From contig NZ_CADFEJ010000003.1 of NCBI RefSeq assembly GCF_902833055.1, positions 434,001-498,000 of the forward strand: a stretch of DNA of 64,000 bases, read 5' to 3'. This stretch comes from Burkholderia territorii. GTDB lineage: Bacteria > Pseudomonadota > Gammaproteobacteria > Burkholderiales > Burkholderiaceae. The notes under the pieces are model-generated. The model saw only the letters and a program-made list of their open reading frames with translations, did no database searches and was not told where the DNA came from. The translations under genes were made by a program, and so were the position numbers. Below are positions 9,515 through 19,107 of the stretch, piece by piece (the first letter of the stretch is position 1; every line of letters begins with the position of its first letter).

Positions 9515-9562
9515 GCCATCGAGCCGCCGCCGCCGCGAATGCCATTCGCGGTCCTCGATGGC
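9502..9562 (+). promoter_or_regulatory. Programmed -1 ribosomal frameshift signal joining the AAA and VWA frames
   Basis: Seven A residues (9502-9508) are phased as A AAA AAA with the last two full codons being Lys-Lys, the classical -1 slippery arrangement. The 0-frame TGA is at 9512-9514. Six bases after the A run, 9515-9523 pairs perfectly with 9554-9562 (9 bp), and inside it 9533-9540 pairs perfectly with 9544-9551 (8 bp, 3-base loop). The -1 frame is open through to the VWA stop at 10191. Frameshifting of chlD genes into short ChlI-like and long ChlD-like products has been reported in other bacteria; operation here is inferred. Confidence 0.8.
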
Positions 9563-9582
9563 AGCCAGGCGCTGTCGCGCGC

Positions 9583-10191
9583 GTGCCCGGGACGGTGCGT
9601 GCCGGCACGGCCGTGGCATGGCCGGCGACACTCGCCGCGAAGCGCGGCGGCACGCTGCACGCCGGCCATCTGCGCTTTCGCAAGCGAGCCGGCACACCGC
9701 GCGCACTGCATTGCTTCGTGCTGGACTGCTCGGCGTCGATGCTGTCGCACGACCGGCTCGCGCTCGCGAAAGGCCTGATCGTCGCGTACTTCGATCAGGC
9801 CGCGCGCAACCGCGTGGAAACCGCGCTGATCTGCTTCGGCGGCAACGGTGCCGCGCGGCGCTTCGGCCCGGCCGTGCCGCGCTGGTGGAACGCGCGCTGG
9901 CTCGAACCGGTGGACGGCGGCGGCGGCACGCCGCTCGCGAATGGCATCGCGGCGGCCGCGCAATTGCTCGCGGCCGCCGCGCGCCGCAGGCCGGATCAAC
10001 AGCGCTGGCTTTGGGTGCTGTCCGACGGTTGCACCCGCGAAACGCCGCCGAGACCGGCTGCCGCCGATCACGTCACGTTCGTCGACTTCGACGACGCGGC
10101 CGTGCGAATCGGGCAGGGCAGGCGGCTAGCCGACGCATGGGGCGCGCAATGGACGACGGCCGCGTCACTGTGCCCGGGGCTGCCCGACTGA
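9583..10191 (+). CDS. VWA-domain part of the ChlD/CobT-like chelatase subunit
   Basis: Von Willebrand A domain with an intact MIDAS: DCSAS (residues 48-52), a downstream GGGGTPLANG threonine, and LSDG near 150. This corresponds to the C-terminal half of ChlD or CobT, which holds the metal-dependent contact within the chelatase. The coordinates use GTG at 9583 as an independent start, but no ribosome-binding site precedes it and the frame is open upstream to the A7 slippery site. The likely true product is therefore the 590-residue fusion from 8420 to 10191 by -1 frameshifting. The domain call is firm; the start is not. Confidence 0.8.
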   Translation: MPGTVRAGTAVAWPATLAAKRGGTLHAGHLRFRKRAGTPRALHCFVLDCSASMLSHDRLALAKGLIVAYFDQAARNRVETALICFGGNGAARRFGPAVPRWWNARWLEPVDGGGGTPLANGIAAAAQLLAAAARRRPDQQRWLWVLSDGCTRETPPRPAAADHVTFVDFDDAAVRIGQGRRLADAWGAQWTTAASLCPGLPD

Positions 10192-10258
10192 CCGCCCGTG
10201 CGCGGCGATCGGCGGTGCTGCGTTATGATCGCCGTTTCTGCTTACCGGAACGATTGCC

Positions 10259-10711
10259 ATGCAAATACTCGTCGATGCCGACGCGTGTCCGGCCGTCATC
10301 AAGGACATGCTGTTTCGCGCCGCGCGTCGTGCCGAGATCTGCGTGACGCTGGTCGCGAACCAGTTCCTGCGCACGCCGCCGTCGCCGTTCATCAAGGCGG
10401 TGCAGGTGCCGGCCGGCTTCGACGTGGCCGATGCGCGCATCGTCGAGCTCGCGCAAGCCGGCGATCTCGTGATCACCGCCGACATCCCGCTGGCCGCCGC
10501 CGTCCTCGACAAGGGCGCGCATGCGCTCGACCCGCGCGGCAACTGGTTCAGCCGCGAGAACATCGAAGAACGGCTGTCGACGCGCGCGATGATGGAACAA
10601 CTGCGCAGCGCGGGCATCGATACGGGAGGGCCGGCCCCGTTCAGCGCGCGCGACGGCAAGGCGTTCGCGTCGCAATTCGATCGGTTCCTGGCACGCCACG
10701 GCAAACCGTGA
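10259..10711 (+). CDS. UPF0178 (YaiI/YqxD) family protein
   Basis: A 150-residue member of the conserved YaiI/YqxD family, related to PIN-like nucleases; no activity is established. It starts [16 protein letters not shown], the family hallmark acidic N-terminus, and has the conserved [14 protein letters not shown] near residues 78-91 and [12 protein letters not shown] near 95-106. ATG at 10259 gives the standard length. It is 67 bases after the VWA stop and has no evident link to cobalamin. Confidence 0.92.
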   Translation: MQILVDADACPAVIKDMLFRAARRAEICVTLVANQFLRTPPSPFIKAVQVPAGFDVADARIVELAQAGDLVITADIPLAAAVLDKGAHALDPRGNWFSRENIEERLSTRAMMEQLRSAGIDTGGPAPFSARDGKAFASQFDRFLARHGKP

Positions 10712-10829
10712 CACCGGGCATCGGTCTTGCGATACGTCACCGGTTTCGCGTCGAAACGTCGGCTACGGCAGAATACGGATTCGCCCCGACATCGATATCG
10801 CGGCGCGAACGCTTCATCGGAGAGCATGC

Positions 10830-11402
10830 ATGTCACCGACCCAACTTCTCGTTCCGACCTTCACGCAGATGCTGCGCGCGCAGTCCGCGTGGCTCGACAA
10901 GGCCGCCGCGCACGGGCAGGCCGACGGCAACGCGCCCGATGCGTTGCTGACGCTGAAGCTCGCGCCCGATATGTATCCGCTTGCCGCCCAGGTGCGGTTT
11001 TCGTGTTTCCAGGCGATGGAACCGGTCTATCGGCTGCGCGGCGAGCCGCTGCCGGACGCGCTGCTGGCGTTGCGGGAAGCCGGCTGGCATGCCGACGCGC
11101 AGCCCGGCACGCTGAGCGACGCGCAGGCGATCGTCGCCGGCACGATCGCCTTTCTCGGCGAACTCGCGCCGGACGGGCTCGATGGCGGCGCCGCGCTGCC
11201 CATCGCGCTCGAACTGCCGAACGGCACCGCGTTCGACATGACGGGCGAGCAATACGTGCGCGACTGGGCGCTGCCGCAGTTCTACTTTCACGCGATCGCC
11301 GCGTACGCGATCCTGCGGCATCACGGCGTCGAGCTCGGCAAGGCCGACTACGTGCCGCACATGCTGGCCTACGTGCGGCCCGGCACGATTCCTCGGGGTT
11401 GA
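10830..11402 (+). CDS. DUF1993 family protein
   Basis: A 190-residue protein resembling DUF1993, a helical, DinB-like family of unknown function. It begins MSPTQLLVPTFTQML and contains the family-typical LAPDMYPLAAQVRFSCFQA segment near residues 45-63 and FYFHAIAAYAILRHHGVELGK near 152-172. The start follows a CGGAGAG ribosome-binding site. No catalytic residues can be assigned. Confidence 0.85.
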   Translation: MSPTQLLVPTFTQMLRAQSAWLDKAAAHGQADGNAPDALLTLKLAPDMYPLAAQVRFSCFQAMEPVYRLRGEPLPDALLALREAGWHADAQPGTLSDAQAIVAGTIAFLGELAPDGLDGGAALPIALELPNGTAFDMTGEQYVRDWALPQFYFHAIAAYAILRHHGVELGKADYVPHMLAYVRPGTIPRG

Positions 11403-11438
11403 ACGGTTGAGCGGGTGTTCCGGCCGCCATGCGCCGGC

Positions 11439-11765
11439 ATGACACGGGCGCTGTTCATCTGCAGCCGCAACCGGCTGCGCAGCCCGACGGCCGAGGCGGT
11501 GTTCGCCGCGTGGCCGGGTGTCGAAGCCGACTCCGCGGGCCTCGCGCCCGATGCGCAAACGCGTTTGTCCGCCGAGCAACTCGAGTGGGCCGAGATCGTG
11601 TTCGTGATGGAGCGCGCACACAAGGCGAAGCTGTTGGCCCGATACGGCACTCGGCTGAAGCACAAGAAGATCGTCTGTCTCGACATTCCGGACCGCTACG
11701 CGTACATGCAGCCGGAATTGATCGCCTTGCTCGAGCGTAAGGCCGGTCCGTGGCTGCGCGCGTGA
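11439..11765 (+). CDS. Low-molecular-weight protein tyrosine phosphatase-like protein
   Basis: A 108-residue short LMW-PTP-like protein. The P-loop near the N-terminus, CSRNRLRSPTAE (residues 8-19), follows the C-x5-R-S pattern with Cys8 as nucleophile, and the C-terminal CLDIPDRYAYMQPELI holds the DIPD acid segment seen in this short subfamily. Upstream in-frame starts exist, but ATG at 11439 gives the family N-terminus MTRALFICS. Substrate unknown. It converges with the Nudix gene over a 14-base GC palindrome at 11766-11779 that may end transcription. Confidence 0.82.
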   Translation: MTRALFICSRNRLRSPTAEAVFAAWPGVEADSAGLAPDAQTRLSAEQLEWAEIVFVMERAHKAKLLARYGTRLKHKKIVCLDIPDRYAYMQPELIALLERKAGPWLRA

Positions 11766-11780
11766 CCGGCCCGGGCCGGC

Positions 11781-12209
11781 TCAGCGTGAGCGCGGCGGCC
11801 CGTCCGCCAGCGCGGAAAAGCGGTCGAGGTGCAGCAGTTCGATGATCTTGCGGGTCGGCACGCTCGCGCGCAGCGTCTCGAGCCGTTCGACGTCGAACCA
11901 CTTGCAGCGCGCGATCTCGTTGCTCGCGCGCGGCGTCAGGTGTCGCGGCACGTCGGCCACGAACACGTGATGAAGCTTCGTGAGTCCGCCGAACTGCACC
12001 GCATAGTCGAGCGCGAGCCCCTCCAGTCGCGTTTCCTCCGCCAGCTCCCGCTGCGCGGCCTCGAGCGGCGTCTCGCCGCGCCGGATCGTGCCGCCCGGCA
12101 GCGACCAGCGCGCGGCGGTACGGGCGACCAGCAGCACGCTGCTGCGCTGGCGGCACACGATCGTGGCGCGTTCCTTGATGCTGACGACGGTATCCGGCCC
12201 GGTATTCAT
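11781..12209 (-). CDS. Nudix hydrolase
   Basis: Nudix-fold hydrolase of nucleoside diphosphate-linked substrates, 142 residues. The Nudix box spans roughly residues 39-61, reading GTIRRGETPLEAAQRELAEE followed by TRLEG, which fits G-x5-E-x7-R-E-U-x-E-E-x-G-U. ATG at 12209 was chosen over an upstream in-frame start because it gives the usual short N-terminal strand. The substrate cannot be read from the sequence. Confidence 0.88.
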   Translation of the reverse strand: MNTGPDTVVSIKERATIVCRQRSSVLLVARTAARWSLPGGTIRRGETPLEAAQRELAEETRLEGLALDYAVQFGGLTKLHHVFVADVPRHLTPRASNEIARCKWFDVERLETLRASVPTRKIIELLHLDRFSALADGPPRSR

Positions 12210-12371
12210 GTTCGGCAAAAACAAATGCTGAGTCGTGGAGGGAAATGCGCGTCGCCCCGGGCTGCCGGCCTGTCGACCGATCGTCGGGCACGGCGGCATG
12301 CAGGCCGCCGCGCCGATCTTACCGGGCGTTCGTGACAGTTCCGTGCGTTGCCGCGCGCAACGCGCACCGCA

Positions 12372-12617
12372 TCACGCGTGCGTGTACAGCCCCGCGCGCG
12401 CCGGTTTTCCGGAACGGCCGTGGCGCCGCTTGTGGATCGCACGCCGGTGCTGATGCGGTGGCGGTGTCACGTGCGGGCGCGTGGGTGCGGGTCGTGCCGT
12501 CGGCGCGGCAGCCCGCGGCTGCGATTGTCCCTCGCCAAAATGGAAGGTCTGGGTTTGCGCGCGCGCGACGCCCAGCGTCGACGCCAGCACGATGACCGCG
12601 AGCAGCATGTGTTTCAT
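12372..12617 (-). CDS. Small secreted basic protein, unknown
   Basis: An 81-residue ORF starting MKHMLLAVIVLASTLGVARA, a clean Sec signal peptide with a likely cut after ARA. The mature part is rich in Pro, Arg and His ([20 protein letters not shown]) and has no recognisable domain. The signal peptide and the gap it fills support it as a gene, but low complexity limits certainty. Confidence 0.55.
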   Translation of the reverse strand: MKHMLLAVIVLASTLGVARAQTQTFHFGEGQSQPRAAAPTARPAPTRPHVTPPPHQHRRAIHKRRHGRSGKPARAGLYTHA

Positions 12618-12775
12618 GAAAGATCCGCCTTTTTCGGATGAGCGCCGTCCGTCAGCTTAGCGAACCGCGGCCGGGCGCCGCAATCGGCCTGCGTTCGGTG
12701 TCCTCCCCACTTGCCGGCGGCCGCATTCCCGGCAGGATGGGCGGGCAGGGCCGTGGCCAGCGGTGCCGCTGCTTC

Positions 12776-12821
12776 GGCGGCCGTTCGCCGCGATGCCCGA
12801 CGGCATCCGGGAACGGCCGCC
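12776..12821 (-). terminator. Compound hairpin downstream of the chitinase gene
   Basis: 12776-12786 pairs perfectly with 12811-12821 (11 bp), and inside the loop 12792-12797 pairs with 12802-12807. It lies 28 bases past the chitinase stop on the minus strand. There is no T-tract, so it may act as an mRNA 3' end or a weak terminator. Confidence 0.45.
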
Positions 12822-12849
12822 GCGCGTCACGCGCCGATGCGTCGCGACG

Positions 12850-14205
12850 TCACGACTTCACCCACACGCCGCCCGCGGTCGGGTTATCGCCCTGCGTCCA
12901 CCATTTCGCGCAGTATTTCGCGCCCTGGTACGTGACGCACGTGCCGCCCTGATACGCGGTCGTCGCCGACCACACGGGCGTGCCGCCGCCGACCGGCTTC
13001 CACACCGCCGCCTGGCCGGGCACGTCGCCCTGCGTCCACCATTGCGCCTGGTACGTCGTCCCCTGGTAAGTCACCGTCGCGCCTGCCGTATAGACCTGGC
13101 CGGCCGACCAGGGCGCGCCCGGTTGCGGCGTGCCGCCGCTCGAGCCGCCGCCGTAGTTCGGATCCTGCGTGACGCCCGCCCCCCATTTGCCGTCGAGCTT
13201 GCGGAAGATCGACGCGAACGCGTACGGCTGCTGCGCGACACCGGAGCAGGTCGGCGCGACATACGCGCCGTTGTTCGGGCACGGCTGATCGCGGCCGACC
13301 GACCAGTTGCCGAAGAATCCGTAACCGTTGCCGACCGCCGCATTCAATACGCTCTGCGCATTCGCGAGCGTGAAGGTCTCGCCCTGTACGTCGTTCATCC
13401 CGATCATCGGCGTGACGCCCACCATCTGCCACAGTTGCGTGCCCGTTTTCGGCTGGCCCGCCGACTTGAACGCCGTATCGAGTTGCGTATAGAGCGCCTG
13501 CGCGGCACTGATCGCGGCCGCGCCCATGTCGATGTTCGCGGGGCCGTAATCCATCGTCATCAGGTTCACGGCGTCGAACGCGACCTTGTTCGAGATTGCC
13601 GCGTTGACGACGTTCACGCCATCCTGCGTGAGCCCGGTCGGCATCGTCGGCAGCGTCAGCGTGACGTGCAGCGGCTTGCCCTTCGCCGCGTAGTCGGACT
13701 GCAGTTGCGCGACGGCCTGGAAGTTGCGGGCAATCGCGGCGCTGTCCTGCTGCGATGCGCCTTCGATGTCGAAATCGACATGCGTGAGGCCGTAGGTATC
13801 GATCACGGTCTGGTAGGCCGTCTTCAGCGCGGGGACGCTCGAGCATGCCTGCATCAGCGGCGTGCCGTTCGCGCCACCGAACGAGACGGCGACTTCGCCG
13901 CCTTTCGCGCGATAACTCGCGATCGACGTCGACAGCGATGCGAGCAGGTCGCCGCTCGCGCCGTTGCCGATCGGCTGCACGCCGCCCCAGGATGGCGCGC
14001 AGCCGCTGCCCGCGACCACGAACGCCAGCGTGAACTGCTGGATGCCTTGCTGGATGCCGATCCGGTCGACGAGCGGCGTCGGGTAGAGCGTCACGTCGAC
14101 GAACGGCGCATACATGCCGGCGCCGTGGGACACGCTCGCCATGGCGAGCAGGCAGCCCGCGGCGAGCGCGCGCGGGTTGAATCGCGGCAACACGTTGTTG
14201 TTCAT
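12850..14205 (-). CDS. Secreted GH18 chitinase with two chitin-binding modules
   Basis: Extracellular glycoside hydrolase family 18 enzyme, 451 residues. Order: signal peptide (residues 1-29, ending ASVSHG), GH18 barrel with the catalytic HVDFDIEG pattern near 142-149 (Glu as acid/base) and the SxGG-type strand AVSFGGANG near 105-113, then a Gly/Ser linker and two CBM5/12-type repeats each holding YQG...QWWTQGD or KWWTQGD. ATG at 14205 follows TGGAGA; the upstream TTG is less likely. It is 345 bases past cobJ on the same strand, with a hairpin between, so it is probably a separate unit. Confidence 0.9.
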   Translation of the reverse strand: MNNNVLPRFNPRALAAGCLLAMASVSHGAGMYAPFVDVTLYPTPLVDRIGIQQGIQQFTLAFVVAGSGCAPSWGGVQPIGNGASGDLLASLSTSIASYRAKGGEVAVSFGGANGTPLMQACSSVPALKTAYQTVIDTYGLTHVDFDIEGASQQDSAAIARNFQAVAQLQSDYAAKGKPLHVTLTLPTMPTGLTQDGVNVVNAAISNKVAFDAVNLMTMDYGPANIDMGAAAISAAQALYTQLDTAFKSAGQPKTGTQLWQMVGVTPMIGMNDVQGETFTLANAQSVLNAAVGNGYGFFGNWSVGRDQPCPNNGAYVAPTCSGVAQQPYAFASIFRKLDGKWGAGVTQDPNYGGGSSGGTPQPGAPWSAGQVYTAGATVTYQGTTYQAQWWTQGDVPGQAAVWKPVGGGTPVWSATTAYQGGTCVTYQGAKYCAKWWTQGDNPTAGGVWVKS

Positions 14206-14459
14206 TGTGTTCTCCAAGTGGAAGAGGGATACGCTGGCCTGCGTATCGCCGCCTCGCGGGCGATCGGGTATGCCCGCCTGGCGGCGTGCTCATCTTGGAG
14301 GATTCGCGCCGAATCGTGAATACTTAGGTGTTCTTTTCGTTATTCGATTCCCGATACGTAACGATCTTGCCGATTCGATCGCATATCGAAACGCGAGGCG
14401 GCAGATTTTTCCGCTTGCGTGACGCGTGTGGTCTGTCGGGGCGATGAAGCGATGCGCAC
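14206..14459 (-). promoter_or_regulatory. Chitinase upstream region
   Basis: No gene seen. The stretch 14310-14420 is much richer in A/T than its surroundings and sits directly upstream of the chitinase on the minus strand, so it probably holds that gene's promoter. No confident -35/-10 pair was picked. Confidence 0.4.
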
Positions 14460-14492
14460 GGAAGCGGTCCACCATGCCGATGGACCGCTTCC
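14460..14492 (-). terminator. Hairpin downstream of cobJ
   Basis: 14460-14471 pairs perfectly with 14481-14492 (12 bp, 9-base loop), 58 bases after the cobJ stop on the minus strand. No T-tract follows. It probably marks the 3' end of cobG-cobH-cobI-cobJ. Confidence 0.5.
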
Positions 14493-14550
14493 GGCGAACG
14501 GGCCACGCCGGGCCGGCCCGCGCGGCACGCGAATAGCGGGAGACGCGCCT

Positions 14551-16278
14551 TCAGCGATACCAGCGCGGCGTGTAGACCCACTCACGCCCGTCGCCGATCG
14601 CGAAACGCCGCGTCGTCGACGAGCCGACGATCACCATCGTGCGCATGTCCACCTGATCGCTGCGCAGCGCGCCGAGCGTCGTCGTCGCGAGCGTCGCGCC
14701 GGGCCGGCCGATATCGCGGCCGAGCACGACGATGGTGTCTGCCGCTCGATACGCGCGCACCGCGTCGAGCGCACGGTCGAGCTGCCACGGCCGGGCACGC
14801 GAAATCGGGTTGTAGAACGCCATCACGAGATCGGCTTGCGCCGCGTGCCGCAGGCGTGTCTCGATCACGTTCCACGGCTTCAGGTTGTCCGACAGCGAGA
14901 TCGCGCAGAAATCGTGACCGAGCGGCGCGCCGGCCTGCGCGGCGGTTGCGAGCGACGCCGATACGCCGGGTTCGATACGCAGTTCGACCGCGGCCCATCG
15001 CGGGTCGCGCGCTTCGTCGAGCGCTTCGAGCACGGCCGCGGCCATCGCGAACACCCCGGGATCCCCCGACGACACGACCGCGACGTGCCGGCCTTCGGCC
15101 GCGAGTTCGAACGCATGGCGCGCACGCTGCATTTCCTCGCGATTGTCCGTGCCGTGCACGCGCTGGTCCGCGCGGAACGGGCCGGCCATCGTCACGTAGG
15201 TCGTGTAGCCGACGATGTCGGTGGCTTGCGCGAGCGCGGTGCGGGCGGCGGGCGTGAGCCACGCCGCATCGCCCGGGCCGAGGCCGAGCACCGTCAGGCG
15301 GCCGCGTGCACGGCCGAGCGACGCCGGGTCGACGGGTTGCGCCGCCACCGCGCATGCGAGGCCGTCGGATACTGCGCGCAGCGTGTGCGCAACGCGCAGC
15401 GTAGCGCCCAGCAGGGCAGCGGCATCGACATCCCGGTCGCCGGCGACATCGCCGCCGACATCGGCGAAGCGCAGCGGCACGCCCAGCGTCCGTGCCGCCG
15501 CGTCGACGCGCGCATCGCCTTGCAACGTCGCCGATGCGACGAGTGCGGCAAGCGCCAGTCGCGCGAGACCGTTCATCTCGAGCAGCGCGTCGATACGCTC
15601 GGCAAGCGACGGCGACGCATCGGCCCGCACGGCGTGCGCGTCGATGCCGACCACCACGCTGCGCGGATGGATCACGAGTTCGTCGCGCGCGCCGCGCCAT
15701 GCATCGGGCGTCACGCGGATCGCATGCGCGGCCGCATCGTCGCGCGGCAACGCGACGTCGTCGAGCCACGGCGCCGCGCCGTCGATGCGCGTGGCCGCGC
15801 CAGCGAGCAGGTCGGACACGAAACGCTTGCCTTGCTGGAGATCGGCGAGCGCATAGCCGTCGGGCGGGTTGAGCACGCACGCGCCGAAGCGCAGCTCGCC
15901 GCTCGTCGTGATCGCCGGTGCGACGCCGAGGCATTCGGCGATTTCGCGCGCGATCAGGTTGACGCCGGTCAGCCCGCCGAGCAGCGGCACGACGGCCGAG
16001 CCGTCTTCCGCGACCGCGAGCACGGGCGGCTCGATGCCCTTGTCGGCCAGCGCCGGCGCGACGCAACGGATCACGATGCCGGCCGCGCACAGCGCGACGA
16101 TCGGCAGGCCGCGTGCGTACAGCTCACGCAGATGTGCGCCGAGTTCGTCGAACGGCACGTCGGCCTCGACGCGCGACGCGAGCCCGTGCACCGAGGCGCC
16201 CGGATAGCGCGCCTGGATGCGCCGCGCGGTATCGAGCGCGCCCGCGCCGAGAATCACGATCGCGGGCGGAGTCGTCAT
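14551..16278 (-). CDS. cobJ: CbiG-CobJ fusion: precorrin-3B C17-methyltransferase with CbiG-like N-terminal half
   Basis: A 575-residue fusion. Residues 1 to about 330 match CbiG: an N-terminal [15 protein letters not shown] domain, the conserved [17 protein letters not shown] near 108-124, and a diverged CbiG_C/CobE-like part ([18 protein letters not shown]). From about 332 it is CobJ, with [18 protein letters not shown] and the [14 protein letters not shown] methylase motif. CobJ methylates C17 during ring contraction. ATG at 16278 overlaps the cobI stop by 4 bases; an ATG 9 bases upstream is possible. With CobG present, the CbiG half may be a structural relic or may replace CobE; this cannot be decided from sequence. 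Confidence 0.92.
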   Translation of the reverse strand: MTTPPAIVILGAGALDTARRIQARYPGASVHGLASRVEADVPFDELGAHLRELYARGLPIVALCAAGIVIRCVAPALADKGIEPPVLAVAEDGSAVVPLLGGLTGVNLIAREIAECLGVAPAITTSGELRFGACVLNPPDGYALADLQQGKRFVSDLLAGAATRIDGAAPWLDDVALPRDDAAAHAIRVTPDAWRGARDELVIHPRSVVVGIDAHAVRADASPSLAERIDALLEMNGLARLALAALVASATLQGDARVDAAARTLGVPLRFADVGGDVAGDRDVDAAALLGATLRVAHTLRAVSDGLACAVAAQPVDPASLGRARGRLTVLGLGPGDAAWLTPAARTALAQATDIVGYTTYVTMAGPFRADQRVHGTDNREEMQRARHAFELAAEGRHVAVVSSGDPGVFAMAAAVLEALDEARDPRWAAVELRIEPGVSASLATAAQAGAPLGHDFCAISLSDNLKPWNVIETRLRHAAQADLVMAFYNPISRARPWQLDRALDAVRAYRAADTIVVLGRDIGRPGATLATTTLGALRSDQVDMRTMVIVGSSTTRRFAIGDGREWVYTPRWYR

Positions 16279-17009
16279 CCTTGCCATTTTTCCCCCGGCA
16301 CGATGAGCAATGAGAAGTACGGCGACGCCATCGGATCGACTTCGTCGAGCGGCACGATGCGCTGCGCCGCCATCGTCGCGCGCTCGACGTACAGCGCGCG
16401 CTTCGCGAGCCCGAGCTCGTCGAGCACGCGGCGCACCTTGTCGAAATTGCGGCCCAGCTTCATCACGACGGCCGCGTCGGCCTGCGCGAGGCGCGTGCGC
16501 AATTCGTCCTCCGGCAGCACGCCGGACAGCACCGACAGGCTCTGGTTGCGATAGACGAGCGGCTGGCCGAGCACGGCGGTGCCGCCGAGCATCGCGCACA
16601 CGCCCGGGATCACCTCGGTGTCGTAGCGCGGCGCGAGGCGATCGTGCAGGTACATGTACGACCCGTAGAAGAACGGATCGCCTTCGCAGATCACCGCGAC
16701 GTCGCGCCCGGCGTCGAGATGCGACGCGACGATTTCGGCGGCCGTATCGTAGAAATCGGCGATCACGGTCTCGTAGCAGAGCGGCGGCGGCAGCGCCTCG
16801 GTCGTCACCGGATAGACGAGCGGCAGTTGCGTCTGCGCATCGAGCAGGTGCGCCTCGACGATCCCGTACGCATTGCCCTTCTTGCCCTTCGCGACGAAAT
16901 ACGCGACCACCGGCGCCGCCTGCAGTACGCGCAGCGCCTTGATCGTCATCAGTTCGGGGTCGCCGGGGCCGACGCCGACGCCGAACAGGCGTCCGCGCGG
17001 GGCCGTCAT
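16275..17009 (-). CDS. cobI: Precorrin-2 C20-methyltransferase CobI
   Basis: SAM-dependent methylase that converts precorrin-2 to precorrin-3A, 244 residues. Signatures: [20 protein letters not shown] near residues 10-29 and [18 protein letters not shown] near 105-122, typical of CobI/CbiL. ATG at 17009 overlaps the cobH stop by 4 bases and its own stop overlaps cobJ, so translation is coupled along the operon. Confidence 0.95.
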   Translation of the reverse strand: MTAPRGRLFGVGVGPGDPELMTIKALRVLQAAPVVAYFVAKGKKGNAYGIVEAHLLDAQTQLPLVYPVTTEALPPPLCYETVIADFYDTAAEIVASHLDAGRDVAVICEGDPFFYGSYMYLHDRLAPRYDTEVIPGVCAMLGGTAVLGQPLVYRNQSLSVLSGVLPEDELRTRLAQADAAVVMKLGRNFDKVRRVLDELGLAKRALYVERATMAAQRIVPLDEVDPMASPYFSLLIVPGEKWQG

Positions 17010-17632
17010 TCCGCCTCCGTCGCGAGTGCGTTGACGGCGGCCGCGGCCATTGCGCTGCCGCCGCGCCGGCCGAGCAGCGCGACGTACGGCACGCCGCGGC
17101 TGTCGGCGTCGAGCGCGGCCTTGGATTCGGCCGCGCCGATGAAGCCGACCGGAAAACCGAGGATCAGCGCGGGGCGCGGCGCACCTGCGTCGATCATGTC
17201 GAGCAGGTGAAACAGCGCGGTCGGCGCGTTGCCGATCACGACGACGCTGCCGGCCAGATGCGGGCGCCACAGTTCGAGCGCCGCGGCCGAGCGCGTGTTG
17301 CCGAGATGCCGGGCGAGGTCGGGCACTTCCGGTTCGCCGAGCGTGCAGATCACGCGATTGCCGGCCGGCAGCCGCGCGCGCGTGATGCCTTCGGCGACCA
17401 TCCGCGCGTCGCAGAGGATCGGCGCGCCGGCTTCGAGCGCCGCGCGGCCCGCCGCGCCCGCGCCGGCCGAGAAGCGCAGGTCGTAGGCGACATCGACCAT
17501 CCCGCACGCGTGGATCACGCGCACCGCGAGCTTCTCGAGATCGGGCGGAACGTGCGACAGGTCGGCCTCGGCGCGGATCGTCGCGAACGACTGGCGGTAG
17601 ATTTCCTGCCCGTCGCGAATGTAGTCAAGCAT
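17006..17632 (-). CDS. cobH: Precorrin-8X methylmutase CobH
   Basis: Moves the C11 methyl to C12, forming hydrogenobyrinate from precorrin-8X. The 208-residue protein carries the CobH/CbiC active-site stretch [19 protein letters not shown] (His near residue 44), and [13 protein letters not shown] near 165-177. The start [20 protein letters not shown] is the family N-terminus; it overlaps the cobG stop by 8 bases. Confidence 0.95.
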   Translation of the reverse strand: MLDYIRDGQEIYRQSFATIRAEADLSHVPPDLEKLAVRVIHACGMVDVAYDLRFSAGAGAAGRAALEAGAPILCDARMVAEGITRARLPAGNRVICTLGEPEVPDLARHLGNTRSAAALELWRPHLAGSVVVIGNAPTALFHLLDMIDAGAPRPALILGFPVGFIGAAESKAALDADSRGVPYVALLGRRGGSAMAAAAVNALATEAE

Positions 17633-19097
17633 CGGTGGTGTCCTGGCTGTGCCGCGCGCCCGCCAGTCGGGCCGCGGCCTGGTCAATCGTCAGATGGCGC
17701 GCGAGCGGGGCGCCGAGGCCCGCGGCGGCGTCGCGCCGGTAAAGGTCGTAGCGTGCCGGCGCGACCGCGACGAGCGTGTGCGCGGCGGGGTGCGGCAGCG
17801 CGCAGTGGCGCTCGCAGCCGGTCAGGTGCACGTCGACCGGATGGCCGATACGTGCGGCCAGCGCGAGCGCATCGTGTTTCGTATCGGCGCGCGACTTCGC
17901 GCAGCCCGCGCTGCCGGTGCAGGCGACCAGCGCCGCCAGCGGGTCGGAGGTCGAGCACACGAGGCCGAGCGCCGCGAGCGTGTCGAGCACGGCGCGCGTG
18001 CGCTCGTGCCGCACGCCGTGCACGAACACGCCTTGCCACGGGGTCATCGACAGCGTGCCGTCGCCGTGTGCTTCGGCGAGTGCCGCGAGCCGTTCGAGCT
18101 GGATTGCGTCGAGCCGGCCGAGCACGAACTGCGCGCCGACGCTGCAGCGATCCGCATCGCGCGACGGCCGTACGCCGAAACGCAGCGCCGCGTCCGCATG
18201 CTTGCGCCGCCAGCCGGACAAGCCCGGATCGGCCTCGAGCAGGAAGGGAGCGTAATGCTGCGCGCGCTCGCGCAGCGCGCGTGCGGCGCCGGCTGCGAGC
18301 AACGCACGCATGCGCGTGACATCGGCCGGTGCGAGATCGAGGAACGCGAGCAGCAGCGCGCGAACGAGCGCGACGGTCTGGTCCGGCGCGACGTCGAACC
18401 AGGCGGGCGGATCGCCGGGCGCGACCGGCGGGCAGCCGGCGAGGCCCGCGGCGATGCGGATTGCGCCGTCTTCGCGGCGTCGCGCGGCAAGCCAGATGTC
18501 GTGCGGATGATCGAGCGCCGCGACCGATTCGCCGCCATCGAGCTGGATCGAGAATTTCGGCGACACCTCGCCGCGACGCGGCTCGTGCGTGAGCATGTCG
18601 AGCAACGGCAGCGCGAGCGCGCGGCTGTCGACGAGTGCGTCGGGATCGCGCCCCGCGAGCGGGCTGAGCATCAGGTTGCGGATATCGTCGCTCGCGGCGA
18701 GCGCGGCCCGGTCGTCGGCGGCATCGCCCGTGCTCGCGTGCGGGCCCAGGCCCGCGGCGAGCAACGCGTCGGCCAGCGTCTCGGCCGCGCCGTCGCGGAT
18801 GCCGCGCAGTTGCAGATTCGCGCGATTGGTCGCGTCGATCGCGCCCGAGCCGCAGGCGCGGGCAGCGGCGGCAATTGCACGCGCCTGCCGTGCGTCGAGC
18901 CGGCCGCCGGGCAGCTTGATCCGGCACAGCCCGCCGTCGGCGGCCGCGACGACGCGCACGAGCCCCGGGCAAGCCGACGGGCGCACGACGGGCGACGACG
19001 CAGGAATGGAATCGGGGGCGGAGCTCAACGGGATACCGGGGACAGTGTCGCGCCGCGGCCAACGCATCGGTACACCCCGCCCGACGCCGACTGGCAC
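17625..19097 (-). CDS. cobG: Precorrin-3B synthase CobG
   Basis: Oxygen-dependent hydroxylase that forms precorrin-3B, the step that defines the aerobic cobalamin route. Related to sulfite/nitrite reductases; the cysteine pattern CTGSAGC near residues 384-390 and GCERHC near 414-419 would hold the 4Fe-4S cluster. The frame gives 490 residues from ATG 19097; ATG 19067 is also possible, because the first 35 residues are poorly conserved in character. First gene after the leftward riboswitch, leading cobG-cobH-cobI-cobJ. Confidence 0.9.
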   Translation of the reverse strand: MPVGVGRGVPMRWPRRDTVPGIPLSSAPDSIPASSPVVRPSACPGLVRVVAAADGGLCRIKLPGGRLDARQARAIAAAARACGSGAIDATNRANLQLRGIRDGAAETLADALLAAGLGPHASTGDAADDRAALAASDDIRNLMLSPLAGRDPDALVDSRALALPLLDMLTHEPRRGEVSPKFSIQLDGGESVAALDHPHDIWLAARRREDGAIRIAAGLAGCPPVAPGDPPAWFDVAPDQTVALVRALLLAFLDLAPADVTRMRALLAAGAARALRERAQHYAPFLLEADPGLSGWRRKHADAALRFGVRPSRDADRCSVGAQFVLGRLDAIQLERLAALAEAHGDGTLSMTPWQGVFVHGVRHERTRAVLDTLAALGLVCSTSDPLAALVACTGSAGCAKSRADTKHDALALAARIGHPVDVHLTGCERHCALPHPAAHTLVAVAPARYDLYRRDAAAGLGAPLARHLTIDQAAARLAGARHSQDTTDA

Positions 19098-19107
19098 GCA
19101 CGCACTT

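Noticed and set aside
9583..10191. VWA domain as an independently translated gene
   Set aside because: The GTG start has no ribosome-binding site and the frame is open back to a phased A7 slippery site with a hairpin, so fusion by frameshifting is the better reading. The coordinates are still listed for convenience.
14419..16554. A 711-codon open frame on the plus strand
   Set aside because: It is antisense to the CbiG-CobJ fusion; no domain or ribosome-binding site.
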